64,000 bases of DNA from Aselliscus stoliczkanus (lineage: Eukaryota > Chordata > Mammalia > Chiroptera > Hipposideridae): contig CM066740.1 of assembly GCA_033961575.1 (NCBI GenBank), forward strand, positions 58,845,213 to 58,909,212. Reading direction: 5' to 3'. The notes under the pieces were generated by a model that did no database searches, was not told the DNA's origin, and worked only from the letters and a program-made list of their open reading frames with translations. Numbering within the stretch: position 1 is the stretch's first letter; every line of letters starts with the position of its first letter. This document shows positions 10,753 through 21,284 of the stretch, piece by piece. The translations under genes and the position numbers were made by a program.

Positions 10753-12145
10753 GACAAAAAATTAATACAACAGACATTTTCAGTTTTTCCTTTTTTCTTT
10801 ATTGTTTTTCTTTTTCTCTTTTCTCAGTATTTCTTTTTTCTGTTTTTCTTTTTCCTTATTATTATTATTTTAATTAATTAATTAATTAATTTTTTAAATT
10901 AGCTTTAGGTGTACAACAAAGTGCAATAGTTATACCTTTTACCCCTCAAAGTGACAAGCCCTCTCCCCCAATTACCCCCACTCCTCCCCCCATATCATAC
11001 TATCCATTACAATTCCTTTGACTCCACTCCACCATATAATCCACATCCCGTGACTATCTATATATTCAATTACAGTTGGCATACAATATTACACAACATC
11101 AATTTCAGGTATACAGTGCAGTGATCAAGCATCTACTCCATCCATGAAGTGGTCTCCCTAACAAAACATGTGACTATCTGGCACCCCACAAAAATTAACA
11201 ACATTAGATTCCACGAACGGTCTTTCATATCCCTGTGACAATACTGTAGTTAACTATTTATGCTGTCTAATCCTTTCCCCTTCTCCCTCATCCCCACCCC
11301 CATCCCAACTAGCAACCCTGTTTTCCCTCTATATCTATGAGACTGTTTCTGTTTCTTTTGCTGATTCATTCAGTTTTTCAAATTCCACATATAAGTGAGA
11401 TCATATGGTATATTGATCTGACATATTTCACTCAACATAATAGTCTCTATGTCCATCCATATCGTTGCAAATGGTACAATTTCATTCTTCTTTATAGCGG
11501 AGTAATACTCCATTGTATAAATGTACCACAGTTTCTTAATACAGTCATCTCGCAATGGGCATTTCGGTTGTTTCCAAGTCTTGGCTATTGTAAATAGTGC
11601 TGCAATAAACATAGGGGTGCATATATTTTTTTGAATTAGCGTCTTGGATTCCTCTGGGTAGATTCCCAAGAGTGGAATTGCTGAGTCATACGGCAGTTCC
11701 ATTTCCAGTGTTTTGAGATACCTCTATACTGATTTCCAGAATGGCTGCACCAATATGCAGTCCCACCAAGAGTGCACCAGGGTTCCCTTTTCTCCACACC
11801 CTCGGCAAAACTTGCTGTTTGTTGATTTGTTGATGATAGCCATTGTGAATGGAGTGAGGTGGTATCTCATTGTGGTTTTATTTGCATTTCTCTATTGATT
11901 AGTGAGGTTGAACATTTTTTCATGTCTGTTGGCCATCTGTGTGTCCTCTTTAGAGAAATGACTCCTCATAACCTCTGCCTATTTTTCAATTGGGTTGTTT
12001 GTTTTTTTGGTGTTGCGTTGCATGAGTGTTTTATAAATTTTGGATATCAACCCCTTATCAGATATATCGTTGGCAAATATCTTCTCCCATTCAGTAGGCT
12101 GTCTTTTTGTTTTATTGATGATTTCCTTTGCTGTGAAAAAACTTT

Positions 12146-12253
12146 TTTTCTTTTTTTTGAAGGCAGTGTCACTGGCCCTAATATGTGGGACCCGAACCGG
12201 GCTCGCTGGCTTCCCAAACCAGCGCTTAACCACTGCGCCACTCGGCCGGCCCA
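12146..12253 (-). mobile_element. Short-form SINE inserted in L1#1 ORF2
   Basis: Contains 'gaaggcagtgtcactggccc', 'atatgtgggacccgaaccgggctcgctgg' and 'cactcggccggccc'. It has a perfect direct repeat 'tgaaaaaactttt' (12,133-12,145 and 12,254-12,266). Removing it restores the L1 sequence. Confidence 0.9.
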
Positions 12254-12630
12254 TGAAAAAACTTTTAAGTTTGATGTAATCCCATATGTTTGTTTGTTTA
12301 TTTATTTATTTATTTATTTATTTATATTAGTTTCAGGTGTACAACACAATGCAATAGTTATACTCTTTACCCCCCAAAGTGAAAAACCTCCTCCCCCAGT
12401 TCGCCACCCCACTGCCCCCCCATACCATACATATCTATTACAGCTCCCCTGACTCCCCTCGACAGTATACTCCACATCCCGTGACCATCCACATATTCAG
12501 TTACAGTTGGCATACAATACTATACAACATCAGTTTCAGGTGTACAGTGCAGTGATCAAGCCTCTACTCCATCCATGAAGTGGTCTCCCTAACAAGACAT
12601 GTGACTATCTGACACGCCACAAAATTTTTA

Positions 12631-13028
12631 CAACATTATTATATTCCCCGAACTGTGTTTCATATCCCTGTGACAATATTGTAGTTGTCTATTTATGCTG
12701 TCTAATCCCTTACCCTTCCCCCATTCCCACCCCCCTCCCAACTAGCCACCCTCAGTTTTTCCTCTACATCTACAAGTCTGTTTACTTTGATCGTTCACTC
12801 AGCTCTTCAGACTCCACACACAAGTGAGATCACATGGTACCTGTCCTTCTCTGACTGACTGATTTCACACAACATAATAGTCTCTTCACAAAGTTATCAA
12901 TTACATTCCCAGAACTGCCCCCATCTCCCTGTGGCAACATTGTAGTCCCATCTACACTGTCCAAAACCTTCCCCCTCTCCCTCTTCCCCAGTCACTCCCA
13001 GCCAACAACCGTCAGTTTTTCCTTTATA
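12631..13028 (-). repeat. Duplicated 3'UTR blocks flanking an ORF2 tail in L1#2
   Basis: Block B (12,631-12,766) and block A (12,886-13,028) are diverged copies of the same 3'UTR stretch: both run from a 'cagtttttcct' end through 'ccctgtgacaatattgtag' / 'ccctgtggcaacattgtag' to 'ccgaactg' / 'cagaactg'. Between them lie ~120 bp of ORF2 C-terminal sequence ('aacataatagtctct'). The same A-tail-B order occurs in L1#3. Confidence 0.8.
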
Positions 13029-13444
13029 TAAACTCTTTCTGTGTTGATTTTCTGTCTAAAGGGTCTGTCCATTGGTGACAATGGTGTTGAAGTCCCCTAC
13101 TATGATAGTGTTATTGTTGATCTCTGTCTTTATGTCTATTAAAATCTGTTACATGTAATTAGGAGTTCCTATGTTGGGTGCATAGATGTTTATTAGGTTT
13201 ATAATGCCTTCCTTTGTCTTTTATTGGAGTCATTTTAAAGTCTATTTGTCCAAAATAAGTATTGGTACTCCAGCTTTTTTTTTCTCATTTCCATTTGCAT
13301 GAAATATCTTATTCCATCTGTAAACAGCATATACATGTGTCCTATTTTCTTATCTACTCAGTCAATCTCTGTCTTTTGATTGCAGCATTTAGCCCATTCA
13401 CATTTAAAATGATTATTGATAGGTACATATGTATTGACATTTTG

Positions 13445-14376
13445 TTATTTGTATTCCTGGTCTCCCTGGGTTAGCTTGTTTACCCCTTTCTTTTGTTTAA
13501 AAAGCCCTTTTAACATTTCTTGCAATGTTGGCTTGGTGGTAAGAAATTCCTTAAGCTTATTCTTTTCTGAAAAGCTCTTTATTTCTCCTTCAATTTTAAG
13601 TGATAGCCGTGCTGGGTAGAGCAATCTTGGTTGTAGGCCTTTGTTTTGTGTCACTTTGAGTGTCTCCTGCCACTCCCTTCTGGCCTGCAGAGTTTCTGTA
13701 GACAAGTCAGCTGTTAGTCTAACAGGAGTTCCTTTGAATGTAACCTGCTGTCTTTCTCTTGCAGCCTCTAGGATTCTGTCTCTGTCTTTAACCTTTGCCA
13801 TTTAAACTATGATGTGTCTTGGTGTGGACCTGTTTGGGTTCAGCTTGTTTGGAACCCTCTGCACTTCCTGGGCATGTATGTTGATTTCCTTCACCAGGGT
13901 AGGGAAGTTTTCAGTCATTATTTTTTCAAATACATTTTTGACCCCTTGCTTTTTCTCTTCTCCTTCTGGTATTCCTATGAGTCTAAGGTGGTTGCGTTTC
14001 ACCTTGTCCCATAGGGCTCTGAAACTATTTTCATTATTTTTTATTCTTTGGTCTTTTTGTTGTGCCAACTGGGTGATTTCTGCTATTTTATCTTCCAAAT
14101 TGCTGATCCGCTCTCTGCTCCATCTACTCTACTGGTGTTTCCTTCAAGTGTGTTCTTCATTTCAGTTATTGTATTCTTTAGTTCTAACAGGTTGGTGTTT
14201 ATGGTTTCCCTATCCTTCTTTATGTCCTCACTAAGTTCCTTAAACATTCTTATCATCAGTGTTCTAAACTCTGTCTCTGAAAGTTTGGCTCCCTCTGTAT
14301 CATTTAGTTCCATTTCTAGAGGTTTCTTGTGATCTTTTACTTGTGATGTGTTTCTTTGTTTCCCAATTCTGGCTGT
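13445..14376 (-). pseudogene. L1#2 ORF1 (RNA-binding chaperone), broken
   Basis: ORF1p binds L1 RNA as a trimeric chaperone. Three minus-strand frames cover it: 14,445-14,083 (N-terminus and coiled coil, KDRETINTNLLELKNTITEMKN), 14,098-13,802 (end of coiled coil and RRM with LIGIPEGEEKKQGVKN) and 13,801-13,445 (C-terminal domain with a MAKVKDRDRILEAARERQQV segment). The expected start codon near 14,368 reads ATT, and at least two frameshifts separate the pieces. Confidence 0.8.
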
Positions 14377-14412
14377 CGCTCTGGGATTGCTTTGATGTAT
14401 TAGATAGATCAC

Positions 14413-15335
14413 CAGGAGAGCCCTGGCTGGATCACGCAGGCACACAGCTCATGGCACATCACTCCCAGGAAAACTCCCAGTCTCAGCCTGTCCCAGTTTA
14501 GCCGCTCACAGATCAGGCCAAGCAGCCCGACAACCAGTCACCAACCTGGCTACTCTGCAAGTGCAGTGCGGACAGCAGGGACTTGAGGTGGCTTGTGCAC
14601 TCTGGGTCTCAGTGAGCAGCCTGTTGGAGCTGGAGCACGCCCAGCAGGCATTTCCCTGGCAATGCAGCACAAGCCATGCGGAGGGTGAGGATCCGAGGAG
14701 GCTTGCACACTCCCGGGTCTCAGTGAGCAGCCTGTTGGAGCCAGAGGGTACCCTCCCAGCGTTTCCCTGGCAACGCAGTATAAGCCGGGTGGAGGGCAGG
14801 GATCCAAGGCCGCATGCGTGCGTGCATGCACACACGCACTTCTGTGCCAATTCCACCAGACCAATGAGGTCTCGAACCTGATCCTCCATGGGAGGGCCAC
14901 TCCCTCCACCAATAACCAGGTAAGAGTTCACCAGCAAGCAAGCCCGGGCGCCGGCCCCACTGATTCTCCAGCTGCTCTTAGCCTCACCGAGCTGAGCAAA
15001 GAGAGTCCTCACTAATTTACTGCCGGCTATATTAGAACTCCTCTTCCCAGCAAAGGAACTCTAGGCTGGTGAGCTTGGAGTGCAGCCGGAGGGTCTCTCC
15101 CCCAACCAGACAAGCTTCCCATGGCTGGGGCTGCCCTCACAGGGCTCGCCCTCTCTCGTCTCCACCGGTCCTACCAGACCCGATGTGGCCTCCTCTTTAA
15201 GTTCTTCGTTTAGTGGTTCTGTTCATCTAGTGTTCCGGGGACCTCCAGAGTTGTATGCTGTATAATTTGTTTGTAATTTTGGTGTGATCATGGGAGGCAG
15301 TTAGCACGGCGTCTGTCTATTGCACCATTTTACTG
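14413..15335 (-). promoter_or_regulatory. L1#2 5'UTR with ~2.4 monomers
   Basis: GC-rich 5'UTR. Two 111 bp units lie at 14,604-14,714 and 14,715-14,830, with a partial unit at 14,560-14,603. Each unit has 'gtctcagtgagcagcctg', 'tttccctggcaa' and 'gatcc'. Just upstream in transcript order is an alternating purine/pyrimidine run ('gcatgcgtgcgtgcatgc', ~14,813-14,838). The 5'-most motif is 'taaaatggtg', a decayed form of the 'taagatggcgg' seen in L1#1. The 457 bp segment present before ORF1 in L1#4 is absent, with the join at 14,412/14,413. Confidence 0.75.
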
Positions 15336-18300
15336 AATGTCCTCCATTTTTTCTTTTATTTCCATTGCCCGAGGGGATATATCAGTAAAAATATTACTCA
15401 GGGTAATATCTGCAAACTTACTCCCTATATTTTCTTCTAGGAGTTTTATAGTTTCAGGTCTTACATTTAAGTCTTTAATCCATTTTGAGTTTGTTCTCGT
15501 ATATGGTGTAAGTAGGTGGTCTATTTTCATCTTTTTGTACATGTCAGTCCAATTTTCCCAGCACCATTTATTAAATAGACAATCTTTACTCCAGTGTAAA
15601 TTCTTGCTTCCATTGTCATAGATTAAATGACCGTATATAGATGGGTTTATTCCTGGCCCCTGTATTCTATTCCATTGATCTATGTGTCTGTTTTTATGCC
15701 AGTACCATACAGTTTTGATTACTGTAGCCTTGTAGTATGTTTTGATGTCAGGTAGTGTGATGCCTTCCACTTTGTTCTTATTTCTCAACATTGCCGTTGC
15801 AATTCAGGGTCTTTTGTGGCTCCATATAAATTTTAGGAATCTATGTGCTATTTCTGAGAAAAATGTCCTTGGTAGTTTGATTGGAATTGCATTGAATCTA
15901 TATAGTGCTTTAGGTAGTATTGACATTTTAACTATATTAATTCTTCCTATCCATGAGCATGGTATGTATTTCCATTTATTTGTATCTTCTTTGATTTCTC
16001 TCTTCAGTGTCTCATAATTTTCTGAGTACAGGTCGTTTACTTCATTAGTCAAATTGATTCCTAGATATTTTATTGTTTTTGAAGCAATTGTAAAAGGGAT
16101 TGATTTCCTGATTTCTTCTTCTGATAGTTTATTATTGGTGTATAGAAATGCCACTGATTTCTGAATATTAATTTTGTATCCTGCTTCCGTTATGAAATTC
16201 ATTATCAGTTCTAGCAGTTTTTTGGTGGAGTGTTTGGGATTCTCTCTATATAGTATCATGTCATCTGCATATAATGATAATTTTACTTCCTCTTTTCCAG
16301 TTTGGATGCCTTCTGTTTCATTTTCTTGTCTGATTGCTGTGGCTAGAACTTTCAGAACTATGTTAAATAGAAGTGGTGAAAGCAGGCAGCCTTGTCTTGT
16401 TCCTGATCTTAAGGGGAAAGCTTTCAGCCTTTCCCCATTGAGTACGAAGTTTGCTGTGGGCTTATCATATATGACCTTTATTATGTTGAGATATGATCCC
16501 ACTATTCCCACTTTGTTAAGAGTCTTTATATAAATGGCTTCTGGCTTTTGTCAAATGCTTTTTCTGCATCTATTGATATGATCATATGATTTTCATTTTT
16601 GATTTTGTTAATGTGATGTATTATGTTAATTGATTTGCGGATATTGAACCAGACTTGCATGCCAGGAATGACTCCCACTTGATTGTGGTGTATGATCTTT
16701 TTAATGATATGCTGAATTCGGTTTGCTAGTATTTTGTTGAGAATTTTTGCATCTATGTTCATTAGGGATATTGGCATGTAGTTTTCCTTTTTTGTTATAT
16801 CTTTGTTTGACTTAGGAATCAGGGTGATAGTGGCTTCATAGAAAGAGTTTGGGAGCCTTCCCTCCTTCTGTATTTTTTTGAACAGTTCGAGGAGAATAGG
16901 TACTATATTCTTTTTTGAATGTTTTGTAAAATTCACCTGTGTAGCCATCTGGTCCAGGGCTTTTGTTTGTTGGAAGATTGTTGATTACTGATTCAATTCC
17001 TTTGGCAGTAATCAGTCTGTTCAGAGTTTCTTTTTCTTTTCGGTTCAGACTTGGTAGATTGTATGCTTCTAGAAATTTATCCATTTCTTCCAGATTGTCG
17101 AATTTGTTAGCATATAGTTGCTCATAGTATTGTCTTAAAATTTTCTGTATTTCTGTGGTATCTGTTGTCACTTCTCCTCTTGCATTTCTGATTTTATTAA
17201 TTTGGGTCCTGTCTCTCTTTTTCTTGGTTAGTCGTGCTAAGGGTTTGTGGATTTTGTTTATTTTTTCAAAAAACCAACTCTTGGTTTCATTGATCTTTGC
17301 ATTGTTTTTTTGTTGTTGTTCTCTGTTTCATTTATTTCTGCCCTGGTCTTTATTATTTCCTTCCTTATGCTCCCTTTTGGCTTATTTTGCTGTTTTTTTT
17401 TCGAGTTCCTTTAGGTGTAAATAGAGTCTGTTGATTTGAGATTTTTCTTCCTTCTTTAGGTAGGCCTGCACTGCTATGAACTTCCCACTTAGTACTGCTT
17501 TTGCTGCATCCCAGAGATTTTGAGTCGTGGTGTTTTCATTTTCCTTTGTCTCGAGGTATCTTTTGACTTTCGCCTTGATCTCATTTTTGACCCACTCACT
17601 ATTTAGTAGCATGTTATTTGGCCTCCATGTATTTGTAAGCTTTTCAGATTTCTTCTTATAATTGATTTCTAGTTTCATAGCATTGTGGTCAGAGAAGACA
17701 GTTTATATGATTTCAATCTTCTTAAATTTGTTGAGACTTGTTTTGTGGACTAACATGTGTTCTATCTTGGAGGATGTTCCATATGCACTTAAGGAGAATG
17801 CATATTCTGTACTTTTGGGGTGAAATGCTCTAAAAATATCAATGAAATCCAGCTGGTCTAAAGTTTTTTTTAAGGCCACTTTGTCCGTATTGATTTTGTG
17901 TCTGGAGGATCTCTTCATTGGTGACAACATGTTGTTGAAGTCCCCTACAATGATAGTGTTACTGTTGATCTCTGCCTTTATGTCTGTCAGAGTCTGTTTT
18001 ATATATTTAGGAGCTCCTATATTGGCTGCATAGATGTTTGCTAGGGTTATGCCCTCTTGTTGAATTGATCCCTTTATTATTATGTAGTGCCCTTCTTTGT
18101 CTTTTATTGTAGTCTTCATTTTAAAGTCTATTTTGTCTGAAATAAGTATTGCTATTCCAGCTTTTTTCTCATTTCCATTTGCATGAAATATCTTATTCCA
18201 TCCCTTTACTTTCAGTCAGTGTGTGTCTTTTGATCTGAGTTGAGTCTCTTGTAGACACATATGCGCAGGTCTTGTTTTCTTATCCACTCAGCCACTGTGT

Positions 18301-18360
18301 GTCTTTTGATTGGAGCATTTAGCCCATTCACATTTAAAGTAATTACTGATAGGTGTATAT

Positions 18361-19292
18361 TTATTGCCATTTTGTTATTTGTATTTCTTTTCTTCCTGTG
18401 TTAGCTTGTTTTCCCCTTTCTCCTGTTGAAAAAAGCTCTTTTAACATTTCCTGCAATGCTGGCTTGGTGGTAACGAACTCCTTAAGTTTATTCTTTTCTG
18501 AGAAGCTCTTTATCTCTCCTTTAATATTAAGTGATAGCCGTGCTGGGTAGAGCAATCTTGGTTGTAGACCTTTATTTTGTGTCACTTTGAATATCTCTTG
18601 CCATTCCCTTCTGGCCTGCAGAGTTTCTGAAGAAAAGTCAGCTGTTCATCTTATAGGAGTTCCTTTGTATGTAACCTGCTCTCTTTCTCTTGCTGCTTTT
18701 AGGATTCTGTCTCTGTGTTTAACCTTTGCCATTTTAACTATGATGTGTCCTGGTGTGGGCCTGTTTGGATTATGCCTGTTTGGAACTCTCTGTACATCCT
18801 CGGCTTGTATGTCAATTTCCTTCATCATGGTAGGGAAGTTTTCAGTCATTATTTCTTTAAATACATTCTCAATCCCTTGCTTCTTCTCTTCTCCTTCTGG
18901 TATTCCTATGACAGAAACGTTTCTGTGTTTCATGTTGTTCCAGACGTCTCTTAAACTATTTTCATTCTTTTTTATTCTTTTTTCTTTTTGTTGTTCCAGC
19001 TGGGTGATTTCCGCTATTTTGTCTTCTAATTCGCTGATCTGCTCCTCTGCTTCATCTACTCTACTGGTGATTCCTTCGAGTGTGTTCTTCATTTCAGTTA
19101 TTGTATTCTGTAGTTCTAACAAGTTGGTTTTTATGGTTTCCCTGTCCTTTATGTCCTCACTAAGTCCCTTAAACATTTTTATCATCAGTGTTCTAAACTT
19201 TGTCTCTGAAAGTTTGGATACCTCTGTTTCATTTAGTTCCATTTGTAAAGTTCTGATCTTTTACTTGGAACATGTTTCTTTGTTTTTTTCAT
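18361..19292 (-). pseudogene. L1#1 ORF1 (RNA-binding chaperone), near-complete but frameshifted
   Basis: The start codon is the complement of 'cat' at 19,290-19,292. The main frame at 19,242-18,646 (198 residues) has a coiled coil (about residues 25-90 of the frame, with EEQISELEDKIAEITQLEQQ), an RRM-like segment (VSVIGIPEGEEKKQGIEN) and the start of the C-terminal domain (HIIVKMAKVKHRDRILKAA). The C-terminal end is in another frame at 18,585-18,361. Frame breaks occur near 19,245 and 18,620. It lies directly upstream of ORF2. Confidence 0.85.
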
Positions 19293-19337
19293 TCTGGCTG
19301 TTGTTCTCTGAATGCCTCGATGTATTACATAGATCAC

Positions 19338-20762
19338 CTAGAAAGAAGAGAAAAGAAAAAAAGAAATAAAAAAGAGAAAAAAAAAAGAAAGAGGTGGGTG
19401 GTCTCTCTGTCCTCTTTAATCTGAAGACCACTGGCTCAGGATTGCAATGAGCTTTCCACAATTAGCTGCTGTGTGCTCTGGAACCGTGCTCACTACCCCC
19501 CCCCCCAAAAAAAAAAAAAGAAAAAAAAATTTCTTCACAGGTTGTTGCAGATTGTCTGCTACTGAGTCTCAGTGAACAGACCGATGCAGCTGGAGACCAC
19601 CCGCCCTGCGTTTCCATGGCAATGCAGCACAAGCAGGGCGGAGGTTCAGGATCCAAGGTGGCTTGTACACTCCTGAGTCTCGTTGAGCAGCCTGATGGAG
19701 CCGGAGGGCACCCGCCAGGCGTTTTCTTGAAAACGTAGCACAAACAGGGCAGAGGGTGGGGATCCAAGGCACCTTGCACACTCCTGTGTCTCTGTGAGCA
19801 GTATGATGGAGCCAGAGGTCACCCGCTGGTGTTTCAGCACAAGCAGGGCGGAGGGTGGGGACCCAAGTTGGCTCACGCACGTCTCAGTGAGCAGTCTGAT
19901 GGAGCCGGAGGGCACCGCCCGGCATTTCCTTGGAAACGCAGCACAAGCAGGGTGGAGGGTGGCTACCCAAGGCCGCTTGCACACTCCTGAGTCTCAGGGA
20001 GCAGCCTGATGGCGCTGGAGGGCACCCGCCAGGCGTTTCCCTGGCAACGCAACACAAGCAGGGCGGAGGGTGGGAATCCAAGGCTGCATGCGCGCATGCA
20101 TGCACTCCTGCGCCAAGTTCACCAGACCAATGGGATCCTGGATCTGACCCTCCGTGGGAGGGCCAAACCCTGAAAAAATGGCACCTTCCTGTACACTGCT
20201 TATGTGCAAGCTCCGCATCAGTGGAACAATAGTCCCAAAACCTCCAGCTTCTGCACCAAAGGTGCTCAGTTCAGTCCCTTCCCACTGGCTCCTGGGCCTG
20301 GCTCATACAGCCACTCCCTCCAACAAGAACCGGGTGAGTGCTTGCCGGCGAGCGACCCCATGCACCGGCCCCACTGGTTCTCCAGCTGCCCCCAGCCTCA
20401 CCGAGTCGAGCAAAGAGAGTCCTCACTAATTTCTACTCCCCACTATCATGGAACTCCTCTTCCTGGCAAAGCAACTCTGGGCTGGTGAGCTTGGTGTGCA
20501 GCTGGAGGATCTCTCCCCCAACCGGAGAAGCCTCCCCACGCAGCTGGGGCGTCCCTCATGGGGCTTGCCCTCTCTCATCTGTGCCCCTCCTACCAGACTT
20601 GATGTGGCCTCCTCTTTAGGTCCTTCGTTTAGAGGTTCTGTTCATCTAATTTTCAGGGGACTTCTGAGGTTAAATATTGCATAAATTATTTGTAATCTTG
20701 ATGTGATCCTGGGAGGCAGTTCGGAGAGCATCCGTCTATTCCGCCATCTTACTGGAACTCCC
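19338..20762 (-). promoter_or_regulatory. L1#1 5'UTR/promoter with five 111 bp monomers
   Basis: Tandem units: 19,564-19,674 (111 bp), 19,675-19,785 (111 bp), 19,786-19,880 (95 bp, internally deleted), 19,881-19,988 (108 bp) and 19,989-20,110. Each has the pattern 'gagtctc.gtgagcag.ctgatggag', 'caagcagggcggagggt' and 'ccaagg..gcttgcacactcct'. A 'tgcgcgcatgcatgcac' run follows. Near the 5' end is the complement of 'aagatggcgg' (20,741-20,750). Before ORF1, on the transcribed strand, is a ~50 nt pyrimidine tract ending in AG (19,339-19,338). Confidence 0.8.
20741..20751 (-). promoter_or_regulatory. YY1-like site at the 5' end of L1#1
   Basis: The minus strand reads 'taagatggcgg' about 10-20 nt from the element's first base. 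In human L1 a YY1 site of the form 'aagatggc' sits at the same place and sets the transcription start. The assignment here rests on position and core sequence only. Confidence 0.55.
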
Positions 20763-21083
20763 CTTATTATTTTTTCTAATCATTTTTTTCTTTCTTCAGT
20801 TTGTTAGTACTGTTAATTAGTATTGTTGGTTAGTATTGTTAGCAGTCTGCAGGGCCCCTCAGCCATCACTGTTGAGGAGGAAACTCATACTGGCAATATA
20901 TGGCTTCTCAAGACCATCACCAAGGGTAGCTTTGCCAAGGTGAAGTTGACCTGGCACACCCTGACTAGGAAAAAAGGCCATGAAGATCATTAACAAAATC
21001 CAGCATAACTCCTCCAACCTCTGGAGACTATCCTGTGAAGTCCTGATGATTAAGGTTTTGAATCACTTCAACATTGTGAAATA

Positions 21084-21233
21084 TTGTGTTGTCAGAAAAG
21101 TCATGACATATTTTGTCTATGTTTTTCAAAGGTCATTCATTTATATAAAGAACAAAGATCAATCAATGATATGTTGCCCGTTTTGTTTGATAACCTTTTG
21201 TCACCTTTCAGTGAACTTCATAATTCCTCGTTC

Positions 21234-21284
<51 letters not shown>

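Larger units (their letters stand above)
12288..15335 (-). mobile_element. ORF2-deleted, HAL1-like LINE-1 (L1#2) nested in L1#1
   Basis: On the minus strand: 5' end at ~15,335 ('ttcagtaaaatggtg'), 5'UTR with about 2.4 monomers, ORF1 (to 13,445), ORF2 start at 13,440 with only ~400 bp of endonuclease sequence, then a jump into 3'UTR sequence (13,028-12,886). A piece of ORF2 C-terminus follows (12,885-12,767), then a second 3'UTR copy (12,766-12,631) and a (TTTA)n-rich tail. The host L1#1 ORF2 reads 'gatgtaatcccatatgtt' on the left and 'ccattttttcttttatttcc' on the right, contiguous in intact copies. The target-site duplication is not clear. Confidence 0.85.
11378..18370 (-). pseudogene. L1#1 ORF2 (endonuclease-reverse transcriptase), broken and split
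   Basis: ORF2p nicks target DNA and reverse-transcribes L1 RNA. The start codon lies at 18,370 (complement of 'cat'). An endonuclease piece at 18,119-17,703 has IIVGDFN followed by a DQLDFIDIFRAFHP segment. RT pieces follow at 17,171-16,836 ([17 protein letters not shown]), 16,948-16,526 ([11 protein letters not shown], motif A) and 16,511-15,804 ([11 protein letters not shown], motif [10 protein letters not shown], motif C). The C-terminal part continues at 15,791-15,336 and then 12,290-11,370. Stops and indels separate the pieces. The gap at 12,288-15,335 is the nested L1#2. Confidence 0.85.
10866..20762 (-). mobile_element. Full-length LINE-1 (L1#1) with nested insertions
   Basis: Read on the minus strand: 5' end at ~20,760 ('agttccagtaagatggcgg'), GC-rich 5'UTR with five tandem monomers, ORF1 (19,292-18,361), ORF2 (18,370 to ~11,378), 3'UTR, and a T-rich tail complement at ~10,880. 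A direct repeat 'ccttattatt' at 10,854-10,863 and 20,762-20,771 is a plausible target-site duplication. Two younger elements interrupt ORF2: a short SINE (12,146-12,253) and L1#2 (12,288-15,335). Both ORFs carry stops and frameshifts, so the copy is dead as it stands. Confidence 0.85.

Noticed and set aside
11859..12452. 197-codon plus-strand frame
   Set aside because: Antisense to L1 ORF2, then through a SINE and an L1 3'UTR; composition is that of reversed L1.
18587..19369. 260-codon plus-strand frame antisense to L1#1 ORF1; similar antisense frames in L1#2 (13,809-14,234) and L1#4 (60,475-60,119)
   Set aside because: It mirrors the A-rich coding strand of ORF1, and its residues follow the complement of conserved ORF1 codons. 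Recurrence is explained by L1 homology; no independent evidence for a protein.
19564..20110. CRISPR-like or satellite array
   Set aside because: Units are contiguous with no spacers and lie inside an L1 5'UTR; they are promoter monomers.
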